Assembly (NCBI RefSeq): GCF_019654975.1
Contig: NZ_BPEW01000044.1
Coordinates: forward strand, 1-35,119
Length of the DNA: 35,119 nt
Reading direction: 5' to 3'
Origin: Shewanella sp. c952
GTDB lineage: Bacteria; Pseudomonadota; Gammaproteobacteria; Enterobacterales; Shewanellaceae
This document shows positions 17,822 through 26,503 of this stretch, piece by piece. Position 1 is the stretch's first letter, and every line of letters starts with the position of its first letter. The translations under genes and the position numbers were made by a program. The notes under the pieces were generated by a model. It saw only the letters and a program-made list of their open reading frames with translations, searched no databases and had not been told where the DNA came from.

Positions 17822-18637
17822 ATGCAAGACACTATACAATACTGGCACCCACAAATTGTTAAAGAGATGGAGCTAAGCAAAGCTTGCTTCAACAATTTTG
17901 TATTCGATCAGCACGTACACCTAGATTACCACCTTGGTGTCGTTGATTACGGTTGCCAAGAATATCGCCATAAGGGAGCAAGTTATCGTTTAAGCCCTCA
18001 ACAAATATCCACCTTAAACCCTGATGAAAGCCACAATGGCTTTAGTTTTCTAGACAGTGGCTACAGAGCGCATGTCATGTCTTTGCCACTTCACTATGTA
18101 AAAAATCTTGAAGCAGAATTTAAGCAACCGTTATTCTTCAATCAACCACTTTATCCTGATAGCCAATTGTACCGCTATTTTCTCATGGTTCATAACCAGT
18201 TAACCCTTGCTAATGACAACGTCAGTTCCTTACAAGCAGAAACCATGTTGATGGCTTTTATGACTGAGTTATTTACCAGAAACAACGAAGCACCTTTAAC
18301 GCAGCCTAACTATTACCGTTTATCTACAGCGCAATTAGAGACAGTAAAATCACTGTTTCACGATGATATAGGTGCTAATTTTGATCTGGCGTCTCTTGCT
18401 AATACTGTCGCGCTAAGTAAGTTTCAGTTTTTAAGGCAATTTAAAAGTGCTACCGGTATGACTCCCCATGCATACTTAAAACGGATGCGGTTAGAGTATG
18501 CTAAGAAGGCACTATTAAGTGGAAGCAGCGTCAGTGATACTGCTCATCAAGTTGGATTTTTTGACCAAAGTCATTTCAATAAAGCCTTTAAACATGCCTA
18601 TTTAACAACCCCAGCGCTGTTTCAACGCCAGACATAA
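17822..18637 (+). CDS. AraC-family transcriptional regulator
   Basis: A 271-residue regulator. The N-terminal ~150 residues form a cupin-like ligand domain (HVHLDYHLGVVDYG, LNPDESHNGF), as in the PF02311 group. The C-terminal ~100 residues hold two helix-turn-helix motifs (LASLANTVALSKFQFLRQFK and VSDTAHQVGFFDQSHFNKAFK). The second carries the usual AraC signature with GFxDQSHFxxxFK. The gene for a LysE/RhtB exporter follows 192 bp later on the same strand, a common pairing in which the regulator controls the exporter. The inducer is not known. Confidence 0.9.
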   Translation: MQDTIQYWHPQIVKEMELSKACFNNFVFDQHVHLDYHLGVVDYGCQEYRHKGASYRLSPQQISTLNPDESHNGFSFLDSGYRAHVMSLPLHYVKNLEAEFKQPLFFNQPLYPDSQLYRYFLMVHNQLTLANDNVSSLQAETMLMAFMTELFTRNNEAPLTQPNYYRLSTAQLETVKSLFHDDIGANFDLASLANTVALSKFQFLRQFKSATGMTPHAYLKRMRLEYAKKALLSGSSVSDTAHQVGFFDQSHFNKAFKHAYLTTPALFQRQT

Positions 18638-18829
18638 CGCTATTCTAGTACGCCTCAATATATCCCCTTTATCTAAGCTAAACCCATCACTACTTCAGCA
18701 AGGCTTATCGGTTAATTAGCTGCTTTTACAGCCGCTGCAATTTTTTACAATCAATATTACCGATAGTGAGTAATAATCAGCGTTAACAATGATACCTCCC
18801 TTACTTACAATTGAGATTTAAACTCGCTT

Positions 18830-19468
18830 ATGGATGTTCAACTACTGATTTCGCTGGCTGTGATCCATACGATCGCTTTAGCCAGTCCAGGCCCAGACTT
18901 TGCTTTGGTCGTCAAACTATCGACTCAAGAAAACAGAGCCGTTGCGATTGCATCTGCAGCAGGGATCTCTGTAGCTATCCTAGCTCACACCCTACTGAGT
19001 TTGACGGGGTTAAGTTTGATCATCCATAGCTCTGAGCAGTTATTTATATTAGTACAGCTTATTGGCGCCAGTTACCTCGCCTGGATGGGGATTGGCGCTG
19101 CGCGCGCAGCATTATCACATTGGCGCGATCCAGTTGCCTTAGAAAAGGCACAACAAAGCGAAGGCTTAAACGTTAAAAAAGGGTTTTTACAAGGGCTCTA
19201 TACCAATCTTTTAAACCCTAAAGCACTAGTGTTTTTTATCACTCTATTTTCAACGCTCATCACACCGCAAGTGTCATTCTTGACTAAAAGTGTTGCCGCG
19301 ATACTACTGTTCAGCCTCTCTATGATGTGGTTTAGTTTTATCGCTATGGTGCTAACCAAACCCAAAATACAGATTAAGCTCAAGCGAGCGACACCAGTAA
19401 TAAACTTGTTGACAGGCTTAGTGTTCATCAGCGTCGCTTTGGTGATTATATCTGGTGTTATTTTATAA
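18830..19468 (+). CDS. LysE/RhtB family amino-acid exporter
   Basis: A 212-residue protein with six hydrophobic segments. The family signature is near the N-terminus (HTIALASPGPDFALV, about residues 12-26), with the GARAALSHW-type loop replaced by GAARAALSHW and the conserved GLYTNLLNPKA at about residues 120-130. Members export amino acids such as homoserine, threonine, lysine or analogues; the substrate here cannot be named. The AraC regulator upstream probably controls it. It converges on the sigma-54 regulator gene with a 72-bp gap and no obvious terminator. Confidence 0.9.
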   Translation: MDVQLLISLAVIHTIALASPGPDFALVVKLSTQENRAVAIASAAGISVAILAHTLLSLTGLSLIIHSSEQLFILVQLIGASYLAWMGIGAARAALSHWRDPVALEKAQQSEGLNVKKGFLQGLYTNLLNPKALVFFITLFSTLITPQVSFLTKSVAAILLFSLSMMWFSFIAMVLTKPKIQIKLKRATPVINLLTGLVFISVALVIISGVIL

Positions 19469-19540
19469 ATATGTCAATAATTACTGTGTGCCATATTGAA
19501 TTATGCACTCAGTAATTAGCGAGGACATCATTTTCTATCG

Positions 19541-20896
19541 TCAGTCCGTTAGCTGGTATTTTTCCAAACGATATAGAAATGCTTTATAAGACAAGCCTAA
19601 CTGCTTTGCGGCGCGAGTACGATTACTGTCATGACGTTGCATCGCTTGCTGTAAACAATCTTTTTCAAATTCTTCCCATTCAAAGCCCTTTTCAGGCAGG
19701 GTAAACGCTTTAGCATCAATCACGCTCGGGGGCTGAGTCAGCTCAGCAACAAGTTCATCTTCATCTCCGAGCAATACAAAGCGCTCAATACGATTAGACA
19801 ACTCTCGCACATTACCAGGCCATGGATAATCCAACAGCGTCTTTATGGTTGTTGTGCTTAAATTCACCGCTTCCAGTCCGTATTGTCCACCATGAATTTT
19901 GAGGAAATGCTCTATCAACCTACCAATATCTTCTTGCCTTTCACGTAACGGTGGCATTTCTATTGGTACCACATTTAAGCGGTAGAAGAGATCTTCTCGA
20001 AAACGCCCTTCTGCTACTTCAACTTTTAGATCTCGATGAGTTGCAGCAATAACTCTAACATCTAATTTAATTTCACTATTTTGCCCTAACCGTGAGATCA
20101 CTCCCTCTTGTAAAAATCGCAATAATTTAGTCTGCTGCAATAATGGTAACTCTGCCACTTCATCTAAAAAGATAGTGCCTTCGTTTGCCGCTTCCAATTT
20201 ACCGATCTTTTGACTTGTAGCACCAGTGAATGCCCCTTTTTCCGCACCAAACAACTCAGACTCAGCCAGACTTTCAGGAATAGCGCCGCAGTTTATGGCA
20301 ATGAAAGGTTTATTTCGCCTTGGTGATAATTGATACAAAGCCCGGGCTGCAAGCTCTTTACCTGTACCACTTTCACCTCCAATGAGTACGGTGGCATCCG
20401 TCGCACTGACACGCTGCACTCGTGTATACACCTTTTGCATACAGGGGGCTTTACCGACTAATCCCACCAGCTCCTGCTGCTGTGATAACTCAGACGCTAA
20501 ACGCTTATTATGCTGTTTAAGCTTTAGCGATTTGGCGACCTTTTCAATTGCCATAAACAATGATTGCCGCTGATAGGGCTTAGACAGATAGTCATCCGCC
20601 CCCGCCTGCATAGCATCTACCGCATGAGTGATAGTGCCGTATGCTGTCGCAATAATAAAACCTAAATCAGCATGCTCTCGTCTAACGTAAGTCAGCAAAT
20701 CCATCCCCGATAGTTGCCCTAACTTCCAATCGGAAAAGACCAGATCAGGCACTGATTCTTTTAGCAACAAAATAGCTTGCTCCACGCTATCGGCTTCACT
20801 AACAAGGTAGTTATTTGCAGTTAGCATTTGGCTGATTAATGAGCGTTGATCAGGTTCATCTTCGACTACAAGAATGTGCAAAGGTCGTTGACTCAT
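19541..20896 (-). CDS. Sigma-54-dependent response regulator (NtrC family)
   Basis: A 451-residue protein with the full NtrC layout. The receiver domain spans about residues 1-125, with D13 and phosphoacceptor D56 (VFSDWKLG) and K in LSKPYQ. An AAA+ domain covers about residues 145-375, with Walker A GESGTGKE, the sigma-54-contacting loop GAFTGA intact, and FLDEVAELP. A C-terminal Fis-type helix-turn-helix is seen near residues 420-448 (NRTRAAKQLGLSYKAFLYRL). The start overlaps the kinase stop by 4 bp (ATGA), so the pair is translationally coupled. The likely target is the divergent gene at 22837, which has a -24/-12 promoter and an upstream dyad pair. The system is not one I can name. Confidence 0.95.
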   Translation of the reverse strand: MSQRPLHILVVEDEPDQRSLISQMLTANNYLVSEADSVEQAILLLKESVPDLVFSDWKLGQLSGMDLLTYVRREHADLGFIIATAYGTITHAVDAMQAGADDYLSKPYQRQSLFMAIEKVAKSLKLKQHNKRLASELSQQQELVGLVGKAPCMQKVYTRVQRVSATDATVLIGGESGTGKELAARALYQLSPRRNKPFIAINCGAIPESLAESELFGAEKGAFTGATSQKIGKLEAANEGTIFLDEVAELPLLQQTKLLRFLQEGVISRLGQNSEIKLDVRVIAATHRDLKVEVAEGRFREDLFYRLNVVPIEMPPLRERQEDIGRLIEHFLKIHGGQYGLEAVNLSTTTIKTLLDYPWPGNVRELSNRIERFVLLGDEDELVAELTQPPSVIDAKAFTLPEKGFEWEEFEKDCLQQAMQRHDSNRTRAAKQLGLSYKAFLYRLEKYQLTD

Positions 20897-22467
20897 CGAT
20901 TGTTCTCCACTGTATGCTGTGACGAATCGATCAATAGAATAGTTGCGATGGTGCCGCCCTCAGGGTTATCTTGATAAAGAATATCGCCACCATAGTGGCT
21001 TTCAATCAGGCGTTTAGCGATATAGATCCCCATCCCTGAACCTTCAGCCTTGGTGGATATATGTGGTTTAAACATCTGCTCTTTAATTGACGGTTCGATA
21101 CCCTTACCCCAATCTGTAATCACGATCGTTCTGTTATTTTCAGTTTGACTCAATTCAATTTTAATCTGCGTGCCATTAACATCTGCTTCAACTGCATTGA
21201 TCAACACCGCATGTACAATACTTCTAAGTTCTGATTCAGCGCCATGAAAGGCCACAACATTATCAGCATCAAAAATCACTTTAGGTTTTAGTCCCGAAAT
21301 CGACAGTTCAAGCAGAATATCCTGCACGATAGCGTTTAGTGGTACTAAGTTGTCGCGTTGTACCTCATGGCTAGAGAGCGTCAATAATGACTGAATACTC
21401 TTATCCATTAAGCTGATTTTCTTTTGCATTTTTTGATTTACCGCTTCACGGTCATCTTGAGATTCGGTATAGATACTTTGCTCTGACAGCAGGCCTAGGG
21501 TGTGTAATGGGTTTCTCAAGCTATGGGCTATTCCCCTAGTGATTTGGCCCAGATCTGCCAGATGCTGTTGCTGTGACATCTGCTGCTCTTTTTTCTTCCA
21601 ACTATCCAGTGCAAGACTCATACGGTTAAAGCCATTGATTATCATTTTGAGCTCTTTTACACCCTGCTCTTGCAATTGAATACCAAAGCGACCTTCTCCA
21701 AGTTTCTTATGGCCTTGAGCCAATTCGCTTAACGGCTCTGTCACGTGATGACTTAACCAATAGGCGAGTATAAGCGCCATAACACTCGTGAGTAAGATCA
21801 CCAGCAGCACTGATTCACTAAAACGCTCTAGCTGATGATTGGCACCTTGACTCGGTAATTCAATACTACGTTGCTCACGGACAACCACACCGTCATCAGT
21901 ATCACCTTCTACAATCATGACTCTACCAGCTTGAAGCCAATCATCGGTATCAACTTCGAAACTATTAAGACTTTCTTCAACTCGCTGTCGATACTCTTTC
22001 GCTGCCTCAATTTTTAGTTGCTGCAGATTTTCACGCTCCCCTTCAATATCACGGCGCTCTTTCTCTAGCAAAGCTTGCACTTTCTCTTGCAGTGCCAATT
22101 GATGTTTTTGGTAAGCATCTCCCTTAACTGAAGTGGCAGCGTTAGCAGTGATCTCCACCAGCGACTGAGCAAGCTGAGCGATCTCTTCGTCTAAATCAGC
22201 TATATCTTCGTCAAGTTCGATTACAAATTGCTCGCTATCTTCAGCTTCAATAAACTCACTGTGATCAGTTCGGGATAACTCCCAGCTATCGATATCGGAC
22301 GCTTTTTGGATCACGACACTAACCAAACTCTTTGATAATGACCTTGAACTTTGCTCCAATTCTTGTTGAAGCTGTATTTTAAAATACTGAGCTACAAAAA
22401 GCTGACTAATCGCCAACATCAAAATAAGTGCTCCAAACAACAGAAAAACATAACGCTTAATAGACAT
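20893..22467 (-). CDS. Sensor histidine kinase with periplasmic acidic coiled-coil domain
   Basis: A 524-residue kinase from the ATG at 22467 (AAAGAG upstream; the frame stays open to a TTG eight codons earlier). One helix at about residues 4-23 and another near 218-238 enclose a periplasmic region of about 190 residues. That region is very rich in Glu, Asp and Gln and predicted as long helices. A HAMP linker follows, then a HisKA box with phosphoacceptor H315 (GIAHSLRNPLHTL) and an HATPase with GSGMGIYIAKRL and DWGKGIEP. It precedes and overlaps the sigma-54 regulator gene. The periplasmic motif QFVIELDED resembles a segment of the divergent secreted protein. The signal is unknown; envelope state is my inference. 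Confidence 0.92.
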   Translation of the reverse strand: MSIKRYVFLLFGALILMLAISQLFVAQYFKIQLQQELEQSSRSLSKSLVSVVIQKASDIDSWELSRTDHSEFIEAEDSEQFVIELDEDIADLDEEIAQLAQSLVEITANAATSVKGDAYQKHQLALQEKVQALLEKERRDIEGERENLQQLKIEAAKEYRQRVEESLNSFEVDTDDWLQAGRVMIVEGDTDDGVVVREQRSIELPSQGANHQLERFSESVLLVILLTSVMALILAYWLSHHVTEPLSELAQGHKKLGEGRFGIQLQEQGVKELKMIINGFNRMSLALDSWKKKEQQMSQQQHLADLGQITRGIAHSLRNPLHTLGLLSEQSIYTESQDDREAVNQKMQKKISLMDKSIQSLLTLSSHEVQRDNLVPLNAIVQDILLELSISGLKPKVIFDADNVVAFHGAESELRSIVHAVLINAVEADVNGTQIKIELSQTENNRTIVITDWGKGIEPSIKEQMFKPHISTKAEGSGMGIYIAKRLIESHYGGDILYQDNPEGGTIATILLIDSSQHTVENNR

Positions 22468-22632
22468 AGTCAACTCTTTACCTAGTCTCAATATATTTTA
22501 TATTGAGAAGTTCTCTTATCAGCTTTATAGCTATACAAGTTTGATACCAGCTTGAAAATAACAAAGAGCTCAGCGGAACCCCACATTACAGGCAGTCATT
22601 TGCTACCAACCTTATCACGTTTAATAACAAAA

Positions 22633-22667
22633 TCCCCATATGGGGAAGTCATCAGCCCTTTTGGGGA
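22633..22667. promoter_or_regulatory. Paired dyad sites, probable enhancer (UAS) for the sigma-54 regulator
   Basis: Site 1 (22633-22646) is the perfect palindrome TCCCCATATGGGGA. Site 2 (22654-22667) is AGCCCTTTTGGGGA, the same pattern with one imperfect half. Their centres are 21 bp apart, two helical turns, so bound dimers would sit on the same DNA face. They lie about 90-120 bp upstream of the -12 element, the usual distance for NtrC-type enhancer sites. Binding by the neighbouring regulator is inferred. Confidence 0.75.
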
Positions 22668-22741
22668 AATCTCGATAACCTTTAGAGAGTTACTCCTCAA
22701 TTAAATAGTAAAAATCCCATGAATAGTACGCTTCAAAGAGA

Positions 22742-22757
22742 TGGCACGATCTTCGCT
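22742..22757 (+). promoter_or_regulatory. Sigma-54 (-24/-12) promoter
   Basis: TGGCACG-ATCT-TCGCT matches the RpoN consensus TGGCACG-N4-TTGCW at all but one specified base. The essential GG (22743-22744) and GC (22755-22756) are 10 bp apart. Transcription would begin near 22768, leaving a leader of about 70 nt before the ATG at 22837. Confidence 0.88.
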
Positions 22758-22836
22758 ATATCTAGTTTGATATGAGCAATGCGCTCTATGGCGACTTTAG
22801 AGTCACAATCTTAAAATGGAATAAGGGAAAACGAGC

Positions 22837-23562
22837 ATGAAAAAGAATTTACGAGTATGTGCACTATTAACCTGCGGTTTAGCTTTTCAAAGTAGCACTT
22901 TTGCAGCGCCAACAGATATCGATGTAACAGAAACAGATAAGAAAGTATTTAGCACTCAAATTGAAACTGATGAAAATGACATCACCCACGTCACGGTGAA
23001 ATCCGATGGCAAGCAACATGAGCTAGCTTTTACTGCCCAAGAGCTAAAAGACAAAGCAGTACTCAAAGAAAAATTGAGTGTATTACCAAAAGAAGACCAA
23101 GCACTATTAACACGTACTTTGTCTCGTATGCAGCACCCCACTAAAGACAATGTTTTTATCATCGATGCCAAGCAAAATAAGGCAATAAAAATAAAGCTAG
23201 AAAAGCTATATCAACAACTTGATGGAAAAACAGCGGAAATTGAGGCTCATGTGGTAAAAATTGAAGCTAAATCCGGTGAGCTAGAGGCTAAAGCGCTCGA
23301 ATTAGAGAGATTGTTTGAACAAAATGAAGGTGACTTTGAAATTCATATTGAATCTCTATCAGATGATATTGAGCTTATCACTGAGCAAATAACAGAGTTA
23401 GAAGTTATGCGTTTTGGCGACAGTAACAACCATGGCCAATTTATTATCATTAATGATGAAGATGAGCAAAACGCCGAACATATACTCAGCTTAATTAGTC
23501 ACAGTAAACTCAGTAAAGAGGATAAAGAAAAGCTCATCGCGGCACTCAAAGATGCTAAGTAA
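22837..23562 (+). CDS. Secreted acidic coiled-coil protein, probable sigma-54 target
   Basis: A 241-residue protein of no family I recognise. A signal peptide spans residues 1-23 (cleavage after TFA/A). The mature chain is highly acidic and mostly helical, with heptad-like runs at about residues 118-160 (KIKLEKLYQQLDGKTAEIEA) and 168-190. Three segments share a strand-then-acidic-helix look: VFIIDAKQN at 106, FEIHIESLSDDIEL at 167 and QFIIINDEDE at 201. AAGGGA precedes the start. The gene is divergent from the kinase/regulator pair and sits behind a strong sigma-54 promoter, so it is probably the pair's main output. A periplasmic chaperone-like or feedback role is a guess. Confidence 0.82.
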   Translation: MKKNLRVCALLTCGLAFQSSTFAAPTDIDVTETDKKVFSTQIETDENDITHVTVKSDGKQHELAFTAQELKDKAVLKEKLSVLPKEDQALLTRTLSRMQHPTKDNVFIIDAKQNKAIKIKLEKLYQQLDGKTAEIEAHVVKIEAKSGELEAKALELERLFEQNEGDFEIHIESLSDDIELITEQITELEVMRFGDSNNHGQFIIINDEDEQNAEHILSLISHSKLSKEDKEKLIAALKDAK

Positions 23563-23862
23563 GCCTTACTTTAAGCAATACGTGAACTCCCCAGTATGTT
23601 TTTGACGAACAGATTCAAGGTTGTGAGCTTGTCTCAAAGCGGCCAAACTCTCGGGGAGCGATCAAATCTTTATACTGATAACTATAATTGGCTTGCTATC
23701 GAAGGATTGCCTTAAGATAAATACGAGCATGTTCACTATTTCGACACATTAACAAGCGACCTTAACGAATATTAATTTGTTAATTGTGAAGCTGTCGATA
23801 GAATACTTGTTTAACTTTACCGTATCCTCTTGGGGGATATGAGTTCAACAAGGGTTAGATCT
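23563..23862 (+). other. Intergenic region after the coiled-coil protein gene
   Basis: About 300 bp without a gene. Only a weak hairpin (AAGTAAG / TTACTTT) follows the stop codon. No second -24/-12 promoter or dyad of the CCCC-N4-GGGG type was seen, so the downstream membrane-protein gene does not show the same control. Confidence 0.5.
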
Positions 23863-24207
23863 ATGTGGTGGCGTATTATTTTTATCAGTCTTGCTTACTT
23901 ATTGCTCGGCGCACATTTTCTTCGATTTGGGCAAACAGAGGCTTGTATAGCTTACGCTATCGCACCGATTCTGCTGTTCATTAGAGCAACATGGGTGACT
24001 CGTTTATTACAATTGACGCTAGTGGTTTCTGCCTTCCTAGTTTGGGGAACGAGTGCTTTCGAATATGTTCAAATGCGCATGCTTGCAGAAGCGCCGTGGT
24101 ATCGCCTAAGTGTTATTATGACCAGTGTTGTCGTATTTACCTTATTTGCCGCTTGGTGTGGTAACGGCATTATCAATAAACGTAGCCAGCGCCGAATTTT
24201 CAATTAG
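23863..24207 (+). CDS. Small membrane protein, unknown function
   Basis: A 114-residue protein, almost wholly hydrophobic, with four predicted membrane segments (about residues 3-20, 26-40, 44-62 and 78-98) and a basic C-terminal tail (NKRSQRRIFN). I chose the ATG at 23863 because AAGGG lies 8 bp upstream; the frame is open to an ATG at 23839 and a TTG at 23830, which have poorer ribosome sites. No family was recognised. It lies downstream of the sigma-54 target gene on the same strand, 300 bp away, so a functional link is possible but weak. Confidence 0.68.
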   Translation: MWWRIIFISLAYLLLGAHFLRFGQTEACIAYAIAPILLFIRATWVTRLLQLTLVVSAFLVWGTSAFEYVQMRMLAEAPWYRLSVIMTSVVVFTLFAAWCGNGIINKRSQRRIFN

Positions 24208-24288
24208 CTTCACCCCATCCCACTTGAACATGTAGGGTTTAATGGGATAGAAAATTTACCATTATAGGTGCTTAGCCTATACGCAGGT

Positions 24289-25836
24289 TCAACAAGATTT
24301 ATCAGATATTGAGTGAGTCGCGAGCAATCTTCTGCTCGCGATATCGATTAAAATATTCAGCAGTGCTGTTACACAGATCAATATTAATGCGCCATTAAAG
24401 CGAATTTCGGAAAAATTGCTATCGATATAAAAGCCCAATGTCGCCACGCCGAGCATCCCTAGAATCGCTGTTTCCCGCAGAATAACTTCAAATCTATAGA
24501 AGAGTAATGCCATCATATTAGGGTATATTCTTGGTAATACATCATAAGCATAACCATCAAATTTACCGTTAAAATGCTGACTATAAACAGTCGATGCACT
24601 TTGCCTCGCGACTAAATAAGCGATTAAAGCACCATTATGGATAGCTAATGCCAAAATAGCCGGCAGCATTGATGGTCCCAGTAACAGCATAAATATATAA
24701 GCAAATATGTACTCAGGAATTGACCTTAAAATAAGTAGGTTAACGTTATTTGTAGCCGCTATAAATGAGCCTGTTAATGGTTTAAAACTAACCGCTGTGA
24801 AGAAAAGAGTTAGCAAGTAACTACCACCTAGCGCAGCGACAGCAAGTATCAAGGTCGCCAACACACCAGGCAAGGCTTGTTCGGTGATAATCCGATGAAA
24901 CCATTCACCAAACAAAACCCATCTATCAATAGATAACAGCTCTACACTATGGCTTTGAAACATCGGCGGTAAAATATCATCACTTAAAAAACGCCAAACC
25001 AGCGAACTATCTATAGTGGTTATTTCAGGTAACAGCACGATGGCAGCAACAAAATATACAGGTAATAGCTTGCGACGGCACCAATAAGGGATCGTACCGA
25101 TTATAACGATAAACAGAATAAGGAGCGCAGCTCCTTGATGATAGTGCCCCTGCCTAAATGCAGACTCGAGATAAAAACCTAATGTCGGCATCCCAACAAA
25201 ACCAAGTATCGCACTACTTCTAAGGGCGCACTCAAAGCGATAACGTACATACGCTTTTATTTCATTAAAGACATGAGCAAAACGACCATATAGATAGCGG
25301 CTGATTTTATCGGTATTGGCGGGTAAATTCTGCAATGTAGAAGCTGGCGCTTGCTGTAGAATATCACTGAAAACTCGGGCAAATGTTGCACCATAAGGTA
25401 AAGCGATTGCTAACACTCCCGTTAAAGGAGATAAACCAAAGATTTGTAAGAATAGTAATGCCCAAAACAACTCATGAATAGATCGGATAAAAGCACAAAT
25501 TGCAGCAACAATCGGCTTGTTATAAATCAGCGCAACAGGGCTACCTAGCAGTAAACCGGCAGCAACACCAAGTAAGGCGAAACTGATTGTCTGCCATATT
25601 GCTTCTAATAGATATTCAGTTGCTAAAAAATCTGGTGAGAGAAACCCTAACCCAATGCGTTTAAGCTCACTCCATGGCTCTAACGCAATGATCTCTGTAT
25701 CCGCCCAATAAAAGCATGCGAGCGTCACAACGAGTAAAACTAACGAGACTCGCTGCCAATAGCCAAAAAAAGCCCATCGTGGTTCATGTCTATTCACAAA
25801 AAGCTGGCTCAACAATTGCGGACTCACTGGCGACAA
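24289..25836 (-). CDS. Fused double permease of a PhnE-type ABC importer
   Basis: A 515-residue inner-membrane protein made of two PhnE-like permease domains in one chain. Each half ends in a similar cytoplasmic coupling segment: SSAILGFVGMPTLGFYLES in the first half and ETAILGMLGVATLGFYIDS in the second. That makes it a one-chain equivalent of the usual permease dimer. The start is uncertain: the frame opens at a TTG (25836) that overlaps the ATPase gene by 47 bp, and GTG codons at 25827 and 25797 are alternatives. It is last in a binding-protein, ATPase, permease operon. The substrate is probably an oxyanion (see the binding protein). Confidence 0.88.
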   Translation of the reverse strand: MSPVSPQLLSQLFVNRHEPRWAFFGYWQRVSLVLLVVTLACFYWADTEIIALEPWSELKRIGLGFLSPDFLATEYLLEAIWQTISFALLGVAAGLLLGSPVALIYNKPIVAAICAFIRSIHELFWALLFLQIFGLSPLTGVLAIALPYGATFARVFSDILQQAPASTLQNLPANTDKISRYLYGRFAHVFNEIKAYVRYRFECALRSSAILGFVGMPTLGFYLESAFRQGHYHQGAALLILFIVIIGTIPYWCRRKLLPVYFVAAIVLLPEITTIDSSLVWRFLSDDILPPMFQSHSVELLSIDRWVLFGEWFHRIITEQALPGVLATLILAVAALGGSYLLTLFFTAVSFKPLTGSFIAATNNVNLLILRSIPEYIFAYIFMLLLGPSMLPAILALAIHNGALIAYLVARQSASTVYSQHFNGKFDGYAYDVLPRIYPNMMALLFYRFEVILRETAILGMLGVATLGFYIDSNFSEIRFNGALILICVTALLNILIDIASRRLLATHSISDKSC

Positions 25837-26503
25837 ACTCTTGATTCATCGAATCTTGGTAAAAATCCTGCAAAATTTCAATGGTCAGTGAAGAAGCTTT
25901 GGAGTCAATATGCTTTTTACCGTTACGTAACCCAATCACCCGGTCAAAATACTCTAACGCCATATTCATATCATGCAGCACCATAATAACTGACTCATGT
26001 TGCTGCAATACATGTTTAATCAAACGCTTACTCATTAAAGGGTCGAGAGCGGAAAAAGGTTCATCACCTATAAAAACTGGCATTCGCTGGTAAATCGCTC
26101 GCCCGACTGCGGTTCGTTGTCGCTGGCCCCCAGAAAGCTTGGAAACCGCTTGCGACAATGGACAATCTAACTCCAAGTCTTGGGCAATAATGGCTATTTC
26201 TTCAAGTGGCTTTTTAAAAGGGAATGGCAAATTCAACAAGTTATAAAGTGCAGAATTTCTGCCAAGAGCCCCCATATAAATGTTATGAAATATGCTCAAG
26301 CTTTCTACTAGGCCCTGTTGCTGAGAGCAGTATGCTGCGCTCCCGTGCAACTGAGTATTAATATGACTAATAAGAGTTGATTTCCCAGAGCCTGAGCTAC
26401 CAATAACAGCCACTTTTTCGCCTGCTGTTATTGAAAGCTCGATAGAATCGAGTGCTTTTTTATCGCCGAAGCTAAGGGAAAATTCACTAATGCTTAACAT
26501 CAA
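25790..26503 (-). CDS. ABC importer ATPase, PhnC-like
   Basis: A 237-residue ATPase with Walker A GSSGSGKST (about residues 35-43), Q-loop region, signature KLSGGQRQR, Walker B VFIGDEP and switch histidine VLHDMN. The Walker B ends in GDEP where most ABC proteins have LDEP. The start codon directly abuts the binding-protein stop (26504) and its 3' end overlaps the permease frame, giving a tightly coupled operon. Confidence 0.92.
   Translation of the reverse strand: MMLSISEFSLSFGDKKALDSIELSITAGEKVAVIGSSGSGKSTLISHINTQLHGSAAYCSQQQGLVESLSIFHNIYMGALGRNSALYNLLNLPFPFKKPLEEIAIIAQDLELDCPLSQAVSKLSGGQRQRTAVGRAIYQRMPVFIGDEPFSALDPLMSKRLIKHVLQQHESVIMVLHDMNMALEYFDRVIGLRNGKKHIDSKASSLTIEILQDFYQDSMNQEFVASESAIVEPAFCE

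Larger units (their letters stand above)
22468..22836. other. Regulatory intergenic region of the sigma-54 cassette
   Basis: A 369-bp divergent gap. It contains the dyad pair at 22633-22667 and the -24/-12 promoter at 22742-22757, both described separately. I found no comparable -24/-12 element facing the kinase gene, so the two-component operon probably uses another promoter. Confidence 0.75.

Noticed and set aside
18811..19029. A 72-codon frame overlapping the LysE-type exporter start
   Set aside because: Cys- and Arg-rich composition typical of a shadow frame; the exporter frame has clear family motifs.
24215..24252. ATCCCA / TGGGAT repeat after the small membrane protein gene
   Set aside because: Six-base arms with a loop of about 20 bases and no T-run; too weak for a terminator call.
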